Source: Sphingomonas bacterium
GTDB lineage: Bacteria; Pseudomonadota; Alphaproteobacteria; Sphingomonadales; Sphingomonadaceae
Length of the DNA stretch: 8,322 nt
Assembly: GCF_903643065.1 (NCBI RefSeq)
Contig: NZ_CAHJWX010000054.1
Coordinates: 1 to 8,322, forward strand
Reading direction: 5' to 3'
In this document: piece by piece, positions 1-6,586 of the stretch
Layout of the letters: each line of letters begins with the position of its first letter
Numbering within the stretch: the stretch's first letter is position 1
Notes under the pieces: generated by a model
The model's input: the letters and a program-made list of their open reading frames with translations, nothing else
What the model was told of the DNA's origin: nothing
Databases searched by the model: none
Position numbers and translations under genes: made by a program

Positions 1-24
1 CGCCCGGCCTGGATGGCGCGGTGA
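1..24 (+). CDS. 3' end of an upstream gene (partial)
   Basis: The frame that ends in TGA at 22-24 reads RPAWMAR then stop. The GTG start of the next gene overlaps this stop in a GTGA arrangement, as in tightly packed operons, so a coding frame running in from the left is likely. Seven residues are too few to identify the product. From context it is probably another EPS-cluster gene, but that is inference only. Confidence 0.4.
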   Translation, partial: RPAWMAR

Positions 25-1076
25 GCGCGGCGGCGCCAGGCTTGGTGTCGGGCTTGGCGCCTGATGTGGCGCCCGACTTGGCGGTGGTGGCGATCGGGCG
101 CAACGAAGGCGACCGGCTGAAGCGCTGCCTCGCCTCGATCGGCGCCGGGGTGCCGATCGTGTATGTCGATTCGGGATCGACCGATGGCAGCGTCGCGGCG
201 GCGCGCGGGGCCGGAGCGACGGTGGTGGCGCTCGATCTCTCGATCCCGTTCACCGCCGCGCGCGCGCGTAACGCCGGGCGCGCGGCGCTGGCGCCGGACA
301 TCCGGTTCATCCAGTTCGTCGACGGCGACTGCATGCTTCAGTCCGGCTGGCCGGCGCAGGCGCGCGCGGCGCTGGCGGCGCAGCCGACGCTGGCGGCCGT
401 GTTCGGTCGACGGCGCGAGGTGGCGCCGGACGCCAGCGTCTATAACCGCCTGTGCGACATCGAGTGGGCGGTTCCGCCCGGCCCCCAGCGTCAGTTCGGC
501 GGCGACGTGATGCTGCGAGCCGAGGCGCTGGACGCGGCCGGCGGCTATCCGGCGGAGATGATCGCGGGCGAGGAGCCCGACCTGTCGATGCGGCTGGGCG
601 CGCTCGGCTGGCGGATCGAGTGCCTGCCGGCTGAGATGACGCTGCACGACGCGGCGATGACCCGATTCGCGCAATGGTGGCGCCGCGCCGAACGCTCGGG
701 CCATGCCTATGCCGAGCTGGAGGCGCGGCATCCCGGCGAGTGGCGGCGCCGCGTCCGGGCGGCGCTATGCTGGGGCGCGATCCTGCCGGCGGCGATCGTC
801 GCGCTGCTGGTCGGCGGGGCCGTCGCGGGCAGTGCGTGGCCCGTCGTCGCGGCGGGGGTCTTGGCGCTGCTGCCGCTGGCGCAGTTCGTTCGCCTGGGTC
901 GGCGCGAGGCGCGGTTGCGGCCCGTGCGGGAGGCGCTGGTCTGGTCCTGGTTCCTGATGCTGGACAAGCCGCCGCACGCGCTCGGCATCATCCGCTTCCA
1001 CCTCGCCCGCTGGCGCGGCCGGCGAGTGGAGCTGATCGAGTATAAGCGCCCGGCACCCGCCGAGGAGGCGGCATGA
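21..1076 (+). CDS. Membrane-associated family 2 glycosyltransferase
   Basis: This 351-residue protein is a GT-A fold, family 2 glycosyltransferase. It is expected to move a sugar from a nucleotide-sugar to a glycan or lipid-linked acceptor at the inner face of the cytoplasmic membrane. Residues 19-30 form the first beta strand with the RNEG segment. DSGSTDGS (50-57) is the classic nucleotide-binding motif. DGDC (101-104) supplies the metal-binding DxD, and EEPDLSMRL (184-192) is the acidic catalytic-base region. QWWRR follows at 218-222. A hydrophobic stretch at about 246-285 should anchor the C-terminal part in the membrane. The GTG start at 21 overlaps the stop of the preceding frame. Conserved sequence begins only near residue 18, so a slightly later start is possible. 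Its stop overlaps the next gene in ATGA (1073-1076), which suggests coupled translation. The sugar and linkage cannot be read from sequence. Confidence 0.9.
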   Translation: MSAAAPGLVSGLAPDVAPDLAVVAIGRNEGDRLKRCLASIGAGVPIVYVDSGSTDGSVAAARGAGATVVALDLSIPFTAARARNAGRAALAPDIRFIQFVDGDCMLQSGWPAQARAALAAQPTLAAVFGRRREVAPDASVYNRLCDIEWAVPPGPQRQFGGDVMLRAEALDAAGGYPAEMIAGEEPDLSMRLGALGWRIECLPAEMTLHDAAMTRFAQWWRRAERSGHAYAELEARHPGEWRRRVRAALCWGAILPAAIVALLVGGAVAGSAWPVVAAGVLALLPLAQFVRLGRREARLRPVREALVWSWFLMLDKPPHALGIIRFHLARWRGRRVELIEYKRPAPAEEAA

Positions 1077-1600
1077 GCGCGGGTCTGTGGGCGCAGGTCG
1101 CCGCCGACTGGCGCGCGCACGATCGCGATTGGACCAGGCCCGGTTTCCGCGCGGTGGCGGTGCACCGGTTCGGGGTATGGCGGATGGGGATTCGCTCCAG
1201 GCCGCTGCGCGCGCCCTTTGGCATCCTGTATCGCTGGGCATTCCGGCGGTGCCGAAACCGGTACGGCATCGAACTGCCCTATACGGTCAAGCTGGGGCAA
1301 GGGGTGGTCATCGAGCATCAGGGCGCGATCGTCGTGCACGGCAATTGCGAGATCGGCGACCGCTGCATCATTCGGCAGGGGTGCACGCTGGGTCTGCGCC
1401 GGCTGGACGACCTGACCGCCGCGCCCGTGCTGGAGGCGGGAGTGGAGCTGGGCGCGGGCTCCGTCATCCTCGGTCGCGTGCGGCTGGGGCGGGGCGCGCG
1501 GGTCGGCGCGAACGCCGTGGTGCTCCACGACGTCCCCGCCGGCGCGACGGTGAGCGGGATCCCTGCCGCCGTCCGGCAATCGGGGCGGGAACGGGGGTGA
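1073..1600 (+). CDS. CysE-like hexapeptide-repeat acyltransferase
   Basis: A 175-residue left-handed beta-helix acyltransferase that resembles serine O-acetyltransferase but is shorter than housekeeping CysE (roughly 260-270 residues). An N-terminal helical part (about 1-65) includes WRAHDRDWTRPGF and LYR. The hexapeptide coils follow: YGIELPYTVKLGQG, IEHQGAIVVHG, CEIGDRCIIRQG, then coils to VPAGATVSGIPA. H82 in IEHQGA lies where CysE has the catalytic His of its DHATG motif. Such short CysE-like proteins are common in EPS clusters, where the acceptor may be a sugar hydroxyl or a precursor rather than free serine. The ATG start overlaps the stop of the glycosyltransferase in ATGA, so the two are probably coupled. 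Acyl transfer is well supported. The acceptor is not known. Confidence 0.85.
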   Translation: MSAGLWAQVAADWRAHDRDWTRPGFRAVAVHRFGVWRMGIRSRPLRAPFGILYRWAFRRCRNRYGIELPYTVKLGQGVVIEHQGAIVVHGNCEIGDRCIIRQGCTLGLRRLDDLTAAPVLEAGVELGAGSVILGRVRLGRGARVGANAVVLHDVPAGATVSGIPAAVRQSGRERG

Positions 1601-1685
1601 TGCTGCGATGCGGAATAGGCCGTGACAAACATCGGCAGCGGGCTTACCCGTCATGGCTGACCAGAAAAAGGCGGGGTGACAGGCG

Positions 1686-2885
1686 GTGACTAGCGGCAGG
1701 ACGGTCCTGGTCACGCCCAACATCTCCGAGCAGATGGGTGGAGAGGCGATCAAGGCCTACCAGTTCCTGCGCCACCTCGTCGCCGGCGGCCATGATGTCG
1801 CCGTGGTGACCCATCGCCGTTCGGCGCCGGTGATGGAACGGGATTTTCCGCAAGTGCCGACGTTCGTGGTCGAGGACACGATCGGCCAGAAGCTCGCCTG
1901 GACCGCGATGCCGCTGCGGCCGCTGGTGGACATGTTCTTCTTCCGGCATGCCCGCCCGATCCTGCGCCGCATGCTGGCCGAGCGGCCGGACGCGATCTTC
2001 CATTACCTGTGTCCGGTGTCGCCGATCCTGCCGCGCTTTCCCTTGCGCGACGCCACCAACGTGCTGGGGCCGCTGACCGGGAACATCTATTACCCGCCGG
2101 CCTTTCAGCGCGAGGAGCCGATGAAGCTCAAGCTCGGCCGGCTGTTCCACTATCTGGCGCAGCGCGTGGCGGGCGTGGCGTTCGGCGACAAGCGCCATTT
2201 CGGCCGCATCCTGGTGTCGGGCGGCGAGCGGACGCGTCGTTCGCTCGGCTGGGCTGGCGCCCCCCAGGCCCGGATGCGCGACGTCGTCGACAGCGGCATT
2301 TCCGACGAGTTCGATCGCCACCCGCTGATCCGGCACGACGGGATCAACGACCGGTTCATGACCAGCGGGCGGCTCGTCCCGCACAAGGGCGTGCAGCTTT
2401 CCATCGAGGCGCTGCAATACGTCACCCGGCCGATCCGCTTCGACATCTATGGCGACGGCGCGTATCGCGACGCGCTGGCGCGGCTGGCCGAGCGGCTCGG
2501 CGTCGCCGACAAGGTGCGCTTCATGGGGTGGATGGAGAGCCACCACGCCCTGATCGCGCGGATGGCCGAGTATCGCGGCTATCTGGTCCCCAGCCTCGCC
2601 GAGGCGAACGGCATCGTCGTGCAGGAGGCGATGATGGCAGGCCTGCCGGTGATCTGCCTTCGCTGGGGCGGCCCGACGATGCTGGCGGACCAGGAGTCGG
2701 CCATCCTGATCGAGCCGGGTTCCCAGGATCAGGTGGTGCGCGCCATCGCGGCGGCGATGGACGCCCTGGCGGCGGATCCCGAGCGCGCGAACCGCCTGGT
2801 CGGAGAGGCGCGCGCCATCGCCGAGCGACGCTTCGGGTGGGACAATGTCGCCGACGAATGGCAAGCGGCCTATGGCAATGGCTGA
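1686..2885 (+). CDS. GT4 family (GT-B fold) glycosyltransferase
   Basis: A 399-residue cytoplasmic retaining glycosyltransferase of the GT4 type, probably adding a sugar to the EPS repeat unit. The N-terminal Rossmann half begins VLVTPN, with GGEAIKAYQFLRHLVAGGH at 18-36, the acceptor-side loop typical of GT4. The C-terminal half opens with FMTSGRLVPHKG (224-235), whose lysine K234 contacts the donor phosphates. FDIYGDG (252-258) follows, then the EX7E signature E306/E314 in SLAEANGIVVQEAMMAGLPV. The start is the GTG at 1686. The frame upstream is closed by a TGA at 1677-1679, so no earlier start is possible. GGGG at 1673-1676 is a weak Shine-Dalgarno site. An 85-nt gap separates it from the acyltransferase, a break in otherwise overlapping genes. 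Its end overlaps the next gene by about 14 nt. Confidence 0.92.
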   Translation: MTSGRTVLVTPNISEQMGGEAIKAYQFLRHLVAGGHDVAVVTHRRSAPVMERDFPQVPTFVVEDTIGQKLAWTAMPLRPLVDMFFFRHARPILRRMLAERPDAIFHYLCPVSPILPRFPLRDATNVLGPLTGNIYYPPAFQREEPMKLKLGRLFHYLAQRVAGVAFGDKRHFGRILVSGGERTRRSLGWAGAPQARMRDVVDSGISDEFDRHPLIRHDGINDRFMTSGRLVPHKGVQLSIEALQYVTRPIRFDIYGDGAYRDALARLAERLGVADKVRFMGWMESHHALIARMAEYRGYLVPSLAEANGIVVQEAMMAGLPVICLRWGGPTMLADQESAILIEPGSQDQVVRAIAAAMDALAADPERANRLVGEARAIAERRFGWDNVADEWQAAYGNG

Positions 2886-3627
2886 GCGCGACGACATCCT
2901 GTTGATGACGGCGACAATCACGCCGGCGCCGGGGACCTTCCTGCTCCGCCATGTCGATCCCGCCCAGCGGTTGAACGACTATCGCGAGGCGTTGCGATTC
3001 TATCTCGGCGAGTTGGAGGCGGGAACCTTCGCGCGCATCATCTTCGCCGAGAACTCCAATAGTGATATCGCCGAACTGGCGACGCTGGCGCGCGACGCCG
3101 GCCTGGCGGACCGCGTGACCTTTGTCGGGGTTGCGCCGGGACCGGTCGGTCAGCATTCCCGATTTTTCCTGGAACTCGACCTGCTCAAAAAGGCGTTCGC
3201 GACGGCGGCGCTGGCGTCGGTGCCCGGCCGCACGATGATGTGGAAGGTGACCGGGCGGTACATCGTGCGCAACATCGGGGCGATCGTCCGCACGGCGCCG
3301 CCGCTCGACGTGTACGTCAATTCACGCAACCATCCGCGCAAGTTCACCGACTTCTACCTGGCGGCCTTTCGCAAGGACGTGTTCGCGCCGGTGCTGGGCG
3401 ACCGGATCGACGATTATGACACCCACGCGACGGGCGAGGAGATATTGAGGCACCAGCTGGACGCGCGGCGTGGCGGTCCGTTGTCGATCGGCCTGCGCAT
3501 GCGTCACGTGCCGACGCTGGAAGGAACGCGGGGCTATGATCAGATGCGCTATGGCGGCCTGGGTTATCGCGCCAAGTCGATGGTTCGCGCGCTGTTGAAC
3601 CGGTGGGTGCCGGGATTGTGGATCTGA
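2872..3627 (+). CDS. Unrecognised EPS-cluster protein, possibly a glycosyltransferase
   Basis: About 251 residues from ATG 2872. ATG 2878 is equally plausible and ATG 2845 is possible, but each earlier start only lengthens the overlap with the GT4 gene. I do not recognise a named family. The layout resembles a small GT-A enzyme. It has an opening strand ILLMTATITP (9-18), a second strand with RIIFAENSNSD (55-65), a third VTFVGVAPG (82-90), a helix ELDLLKKAF, then a conserved-looking KVTGRYIVRNI (125-135). VYVNSRNHPRKFTDFYLAAFRKDVF begins near residue 147, and an acidic DRIDDYD segment lies at 177-183. No signal peptide or convincing membrane helix is seen, so it should be cytosolic. It overlaps the GT4 gene upstream and the glycosidase-like gene downstream, so it is firmly inside the operon. 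Assignment as a sugar transferase is inference. Confidence 0.8.
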   Translation: MAMAERDDILLMTATITPAPGTFLLRHVDPAQRLNDYREALRFYLGELEAGTFARIIFAENSNSDIAELATLARDAGLADRVTFVGVAPGPVGQHSRFFLELDLLKKAFATAALASVPGRTMMWKVTGRYIVRNIGAIVRTAPPLDVYVNSRNHPRKFTDFYLAAFRKDVFAPVLGDRIDDYDTHATGEEILRHQLDARRGGPLSIGLRMRHVPTLEGTRGYDQMRYGGLGYRAKSMVRALLNRWVPGLWI

Positions 3628-5210
3628 AGCGCCGGATGATGACGGCGACGTGGCTTGCCTGCATGGCGATCGTCGCGGCCGTCATCGGCGTCAGATGGTC
3701 GGGGCACCGCCTGCCCACCCGGATCAGGCACGTCGCGGCGCTGGCGCTCGGTCTATCTACGCCGGCCACGCCGGGCTTGTCCCAAGCGCTTCCGCCCAGG
3801 CCGACCATGGTCGGAATCAACCTTGCCGATGTCCATTATTCCTCGTCCACCGCTCCATTTGCCAACCTGATGGTCGGCTCCGACTGGTTCGATTCGGGCT
3901 GGCGGATGCTGTCCAAGGATCGGCTGGACGGGCAGGGCAATCTCCTGTCGGTGCCGCCGGACGGCATGGTGAAACGGTTCATCGTGGCGCCGCCGACCGA
4001 TGCCGCCGGTATCGACATCCGGTGTAGCTTTACCGGCGCCGGGAGCTTGAGTGTCTGGGGACTGGGCGGGCCGATCGAGCGATCCGCGCACGGCCTGCGC
4101 TTTCGCCTGATCAACGAGCACGGCAAGCAGCCCTTTCCCTGGATCGAAGTGACGGGCTTCGACCCCCATGCCCCCTTGCGCGATCTCGACTGTCGGGAAG
4201 CGCGCCTCGATCGCGCCGTCCGCTGGCGGCCCGAGTTCTTCGGGAAGCTGCGCGGCTTCGGGGTGGTCCGCTTCATGGATTGGCAGAACGCCAATGCCAA
4301 TGAGGCGGTGGCCTGGCGCGACCGGCATACGCCCGCCGCGCTCAACCTCGACCGCGACGGCGTCTCCGTCGAGGACATGCTGGCGGTGGCGGGCGAGCTC
4401 GGCGCCGATCCATGGTTCGTGATGCCCTGGAACGCGGATCGCAACTATATCGAACAGTTCGCGCGACTGGTCCGGTCGCGGCTGCCGGCGGATCGATCGG
4501 TCTATGTCGAGGTCGGCAACGAGGTCTGGAACAACGGCTTCGCCGTGGGGCGCCAGGCGGTGGCGGAGGGCCGGGCGCGCAAGCTCGGCGACACCGACAT
4601 GGAGGCTGGCCTCCGCCGCTATGGCCAGCGCACGGTCGAGGTGATGTCGATTTGGGAAGCCGTCTTCGCCGGACGTCGCGGCCTGGTCCGCGTGCTCGGC
4701 GGTCAGCATGTCTGGCCGGCGACCGGCGAGACGGCGCTCGCCTTCGGCGACACCGCCAGCCATGTCGACGCGCTCGCCACCGCGCCGTATTTCGGCACCA
4801 CGCTGGGCGGCACCGCCAACACGCGCGAGACCAGCTTGCAGCGGCTGGAGACCGAGCTGGTCGCGACCGACCAGGCGGTCGTCGCCAATCGCCGGATCGC
4901 GACCAGATATGGCAAGCGTTACATCGCCTATGAAGGCGGCGTCGGCCTGGCGTTGCCGGCCCAGGCCCCGTTGACCGAACAATTGCAGCACGATCCGGCG
5001 ATGGTCGACCTGATCACCCGCTATCTCGCCGCGTGGCGGCGCGACTCGGGCGATGTCCTCTGCCTATTCAACAGCGTGTCACGACCATCGGGATGGGGGA
5101 TGTGGGGCCTGGCGGAGTGGGAAGACGAGTCGGACGCGCAGGCGCCCAAGCTGGCGGCGGTCAAACGCTTCATGGCCGAGCGGCGAGGCGACGGCCGGCC
5201 ACCGCCGTGA
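3618..5210 (+). CDS. Exported TIM-barrel glycosidase-like protein
   Basis: About 530 residues. The likely start is GTG 3618, overlapping the previous gene by 10 nt. GTG 3603 and ATG 3636 are alternatives. The N-terminus has a basic LKRR, a hydrophobic run of about 18 residues, then a second basic/hydrophobic stretch ending in GLSQA, so it is predicted to be exported or membrane-tethered. The mature part begins near MVGINLADVHY. In the C-terminal half, YVEVGNEVWN carries a glutamate (E302) placed like the acid/base of clan GH-A glycosidases (the NE motif). YIAYEGG carries a second glutamate (E439), placed like the nucleophile. The spacing of 137 residues suits a TIM barrel. WFVMPWN sits upstream as an expected barrel strand. 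The exact GH family is not clear. Within an EPS operon it may trim or release polymer in the periplasm. Some such relatives are non-catalytic. Confidence 0.8.
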   Translation: MDLKRRMMTATWLACMAIVAAVIGVRWSGHRLPTRIRHVAALALGLSTPATPGLSQALPPRPTMVGINLADVHYSSSTAPFANLMVGSDWFDSGWRMLSKDRLDGQGNLLSVPPDGMVKRFIVAPPTDAAGIDIRCSFTGAGSLSVWGLGGPIERSAHGLRFRLINEHGKQPFPWIEVTGFDPHAPLRDLDCREARLDRAVRWRPEFFGKLRGFGVVRFMDWQNANANEAVAWRDRHTPAALNLDRDGVSVEDMLAVAGELGADPWFVMPWNADRNYIEQFARLVRSRLPADRSVYVEVGNEVWNNGFAVGRQAVAEGRARKLGDTDMEAGLRRYGQRTVEVMSIWEAVFAGRRGLVRVLGGQHVWPATGETALAFGDTASHVDALATAPYFGTTLGGTANTRETSLQRLETELVATDQAVVANRRIATRYGKRYIAYEGGVGLALPAQAPLTEQLQHDPAMVDLITRYLAAWRRDSGDVLCLFNSVSRPSGWGMWGLAEWEDESDAQAPKLAAVKRFMAERRGDGRPPP

Positions 5211-5254
5211 TTGCGTCGGCGAGGCGCGATGAATAGAACGACACCCACGATTGC

Positions 5255-5260
5255 TGAGGA
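5255..5260 (+). promoter_or_regulatory. Shine-Dalgarno site fixing the GTG start at 5267
   Basis: TGAGGA lies 6 nt before GTG 5267, and no alternative in-frame start has a comparable site. It supports translation of the 78-residue protein as a real gene. Confidence 0.7.
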
Positions 5261-5266
5261 AAAAGC

Positions 5267-5503
5267 GTGACCACGATCTTTGACTGGGTGACGGTGGCCA
5301 TCTTCGCCGGCCTGATCGTGTTGTTTTTGCAGCGTTCCACGGCGGAAGTTCAGGTCGACAAGGTCACCGATTACCTCCCGCCGGCTTTGTGTTGCGCCGC
5401 GGGAAACGTGGTCGGCAACAACGGCCATCCGATCTTGGCCGGCCTCCTGATCGCCTCGATTCCGCTCTATGTCTGGTTCGTGCTCAAGCCATTCAGGCGA
5501 TGA
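5267..5503 (+). CDS. Small two-helix membrane protein, possible exosortase-system accessory
   Basis: A 78-residue protein with two predicted membrane helices (about 6-22 and 56-74) and a basic C-terminus KPFRR. Between them lies YLPPALCCAAGNVVGNNG (36-53), a distinctive Pro/Cys/Asn-Gly loop. By the positive-inside rule the tail is cytoplasmic. I recall similar small YLPPA...GN proteins near exosortase/EPS loci of sphingomonads, sometimes labelled as accessory proteins of an Xrt sorting system. That is from memory and unverified. The gene follows the glycosidase-like gene by 56 nt, has a good Shine-Dalgarno site and is followed by a likely terminator, so it is probably the last gene of the operon. 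The molecular role is unknown. Confidence 0.8.
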   Translation: MTTIFDWVTVAIFAGLIVLFLQRSTAEVQVDKVTDYLPPALCCAAGNVVGNNGHPILAGLLIASIPLYVWFVLKPFRR

Positions 5504-5531
5504 CTCTGCATTTGCGGGGGTTTGCCGGCCC

Positions 5532-5554
5532 ATGTCTCGCGATGGGACATTTTT
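5532..5554 (+). terminator. Probable intrinsic terminator closing the EPS block
   Basis: ATGTCTC (5532-5538) pairs with GGGACAT (5544-5550) in a 7-bp stem with one T-G wobble, around a 5-nt GCGAT loop, and a run of T follows (5550-5554). It lies 28 nt after the stop of the small membrane protein. The stem is only moderately GC-rich, so efficiency may be partial. Confidence 0.6.
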
Positions 5555-5574
5555 GTGCAACTGCGAGATAAATC

Positions 5575-5613
5575 GCAAAAGGAGCTTTTGCAAAAGGCTA
5601 ACGTTGTGTTAGC
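5575..5613 (+). promoter_or_regulatory. Nested palindromes upstream of the first PEP-CTERM gene
   Basis: Three dyads lie end to end in a locally AT-rich stretch. GCAAAAG/CTTTTGC (5575-5581 and 5585-5591) forms one. CTTTTGCAAAAG (5585-5596) is a perfect 12-bp palindrome. GCTAAC-GTTGT-GTTAGC (5597-5613) is a perfect 6-bp inverted repeat with a 5-nt spacer. GCAAAAGG also occurs as a direct repeat 15 nt apart (5575 and 5590). The block ends 70 nt before the PEP-CTERM start and sits after the terminator, so it is a good candidate promoter/operator. No clear -35/-10 pair was found, and TTGCAA...TAGCGT is at best a weak one. AAGGAGCTTTTG (5579-5590) recurs upstream of the second PEP-CTERM gene. Confidence 0.5.
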
Positions 5614-5683
5614 GTCAGCACTGACTCGATCGCTGCTGGCATTCGTTCCTGGGCAGTGATGATTCTAGTAAGGGGTTTGCGAC

Positions 5684-6316
5684 ATGATGAAGCGGTTTTT
5701 GGCGGGCACGCTGGCAATGGCGTTTTGGGCCGGATCGGCTCAGGCGCAGACGACGATCACCTACACTCCGGGCAGCGGCACGCTCCCGCTCGGTTCCACG
5801 ATCTTGTATGACTTCGAGAATCTGACGCCCGGCTCCTCGCTCGGGCCCAACGCCTATGTCGATAACTCGACCTTCCAGCTCGGCGCTCGGCCCGCGTTCG
5901 GCAGCACGGGCAATTTCGCTACCATCTTTGGCGGCGGCAGCTTCGCGATCAATTTCAATCCGACAAGTCTGCTGTCGTTCGTGCTGGGCTCGCTCGACTC
6001 GTTCAACTCGGTGACGCTTCTTTATCAATCCGGGGCACCGACGGTCCTGACCGGCGGGGCGATTGTCGCCGATCCGTCGATCGACTCGGGCAATCGCAGC
6101 AGCGGGGAAACCAATGGCGTCGTGACGTACCGCGTCACCGGCGGCCCGCTCCTGACCGGCGCGATCTTCTCGAGCAGCAGCAGCTCGTTCGAGCTGGACA
6201 ACATCGCGACCTCGGTGCCTGAGCCGGCGGCTTGGGGCATGATGATCCTGGGCTTCGGTCTGGTCGGCTCGGTGCTTCGGCGCCGCTCGGCGGACAAGGT
6301 GGCGTTCACCTACTGA
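5684..6316 (+). CDS. Secreted PEP-CTERM (exosortase-target) protein
   Basis: A 210-residue exported protein. KRFLAGTLAMAFWAGSAQAQ is a standard Sec signal peptide with AQA-type cleavage at about residue 22. The mature domain is rich in Gly, Ser and Thr and low in charge, beginning with repeated TITYTPGSGTLPLGS-like beta segments, and includes a serine run with FELDNI before the sorting signal. PEPAAW (179-184) is followed by a short hydrophobic helix MMILGFGLVGSVL and RRR, then about nine more residues. This is the tripartite PEP-CTERM signal recognised by exosortases, which cleave it and anchor or release the protein at the surface. AAGGGG (5670-5675) lies 8 nt before ATG 5684. ATG 5687 is the next codon. 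The gene has its own upstream palindromes and a strong downstream terminator, so it is likely a single-gene unit. The specific surface role is unknown. Confidence 0.93.
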   Translation: MMKRFLAGTLAMAFWAGSAQAQTTITYTPGSGTLPLGSTILYDFENLTPGSSLGPNAYVDNSTFQLGARPAFGSTGNFATIFGGGSFAINFNPTSLLSFVLGSLDSFNSVTLLYQSGAPTVLTGGAIVADPSIDSGNRSSGETNGVVTYRVTGGPLLTGAIFSSSSSSFELDNIATSVPEPAAWGMMILGFGLVGSVLRRRSADKVAFTY

Positions 6317-6328
6317 TCGCTAGCGATC
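6315..6328. repeat. 14-bp perfect palindrome at the PEP-CTERM stop
   Basis: GATCGCTAGCGATC is a perfect 14-bp palindrome that begins inside the TGA stop codon (6314-6316). It could form a short hairpin in the mRNA, be a protein-binding site, or be chance. It contains two GATC sites. Confidence 0.4.
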
Positions 6329-6345
6329 TGGCGTGATTGATGGAG

Positions 6346-6373
6346 AAGGGGCGGCCTGCGGGTCGCCCCTTTT
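6346..6373 (+). terminator. Strong intrinsic terminator after the first PEP-CTERM gene
   Basis: AAGGGGCG (6346-6353) pairs with CGCCCCTT (6364-6371). Inner pairing of GCC with GGT extends the stem to 11 bp around a 4-nt loop, and the stem runs into TTTT. It lies 30 nt after the stop codon. This is the clearest terminator in the window. Confidence 0.85.
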
Positions 6374-6384
6374 CATGTGAGGGG

Positions 6385-6416
6385 TTGACGTTACTCGTCT
6401 GTCGGTTCAGCTATGG
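6385..6416 (+). promoter_or_regulatory. Candidate promoter of the 49-residue gene
   Basis: TTGACG (6385-6390) is a good -35 match. CTATGG (6411-6416) or the adjacent AGCTAT (6409-6414) would be an imperfect -10 at 18-20 nt spacing. It lies between the terminator and the Shine-Dalgarno site at 6423, which would give a very short leader. The -10 is weak, so this is tentative. Confidence 0.4.
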
Positions 6417-6422
6417 ACCCAT

Positions 6423-6430
6423 AGGAGAGG
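6423..6430 (+). promoter_or_regulatory. Strong Shine-Dalgarno site deciding the GTG start at 6437
   Basis: AGGAGAGG lies 6 nt before GTG 6437. It is one of the best ribosome binding sites in the window and the main evidence that the 49-codon frame is translated. Confidence 0.7.
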
Positions 6431-6436
6431 CACAAC

Positions 6437-6586
6437 GTGGCCGCACATCAGCAAGTTACCGAGTCGAAGGCGTCGCTGGCACGCAAGCAAGGGCTAAGCC
6501 CGGCACGCGGATTGCTCAACGGCCTCTTGTTTACGATCGGCTTGTGGCTGGGCCTGACCGGATTGGCGTTGCTGATCCTGCATTGA
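6437..6586 (+). CDS. 49-residue single-helix membrane protein
   Basis: GTG 6437 to TGA 6584-6586 encodes 49 residues: a polar, basic N-terminal half (VTESKASLARKQGLSPARG) followed by a hydrophobic helix, GLLFTIGLWLGLTGLALLIL, ending in a single His. The charge pattern predicts a cytoplasmic N-terminus and one membrane helix. It has an excellent Shine-Dalgarno site, a candidate TTGACG promoter and an upstream terminator that isolates it, so it is probably its own transcription unit. I do not recognise a family, and proteins this small are often missed in annotation. It may be a regulator of a membrane complex or a toxin-like peptide, but nothing in the sequence decides. Confidence 0.7.
   Translation: MAAHQQVTESKASLARKQGLSPARGLLNGLLFTIGLWLGLTGLALLILH

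Noticed and set aside
1640..1651. CGGG-CTTA-CCCG hairpin as a terminator within the operon
   Set aside because: The stem is only 4 bp and no T run follows.
1644..2921. Long minus-strand frame (425 codons) opposite the GT4 gene, and similar ones at 707-1753 and 3753-4991
   Set aside because: Their translations are rich in His, Arg, Pro and Ala with no recognisable domain, and they lie exactly antisense to genes with clear motifs. Such frames are expected from G/C third-base bias.
5620..5683. Sigma-54 type promoter before the first PEP-CTERM gene
   Set aside because: TGGC at 5637-5640 suggested a -24 box, but no GC dinucleotide lies at the required distance downstream.
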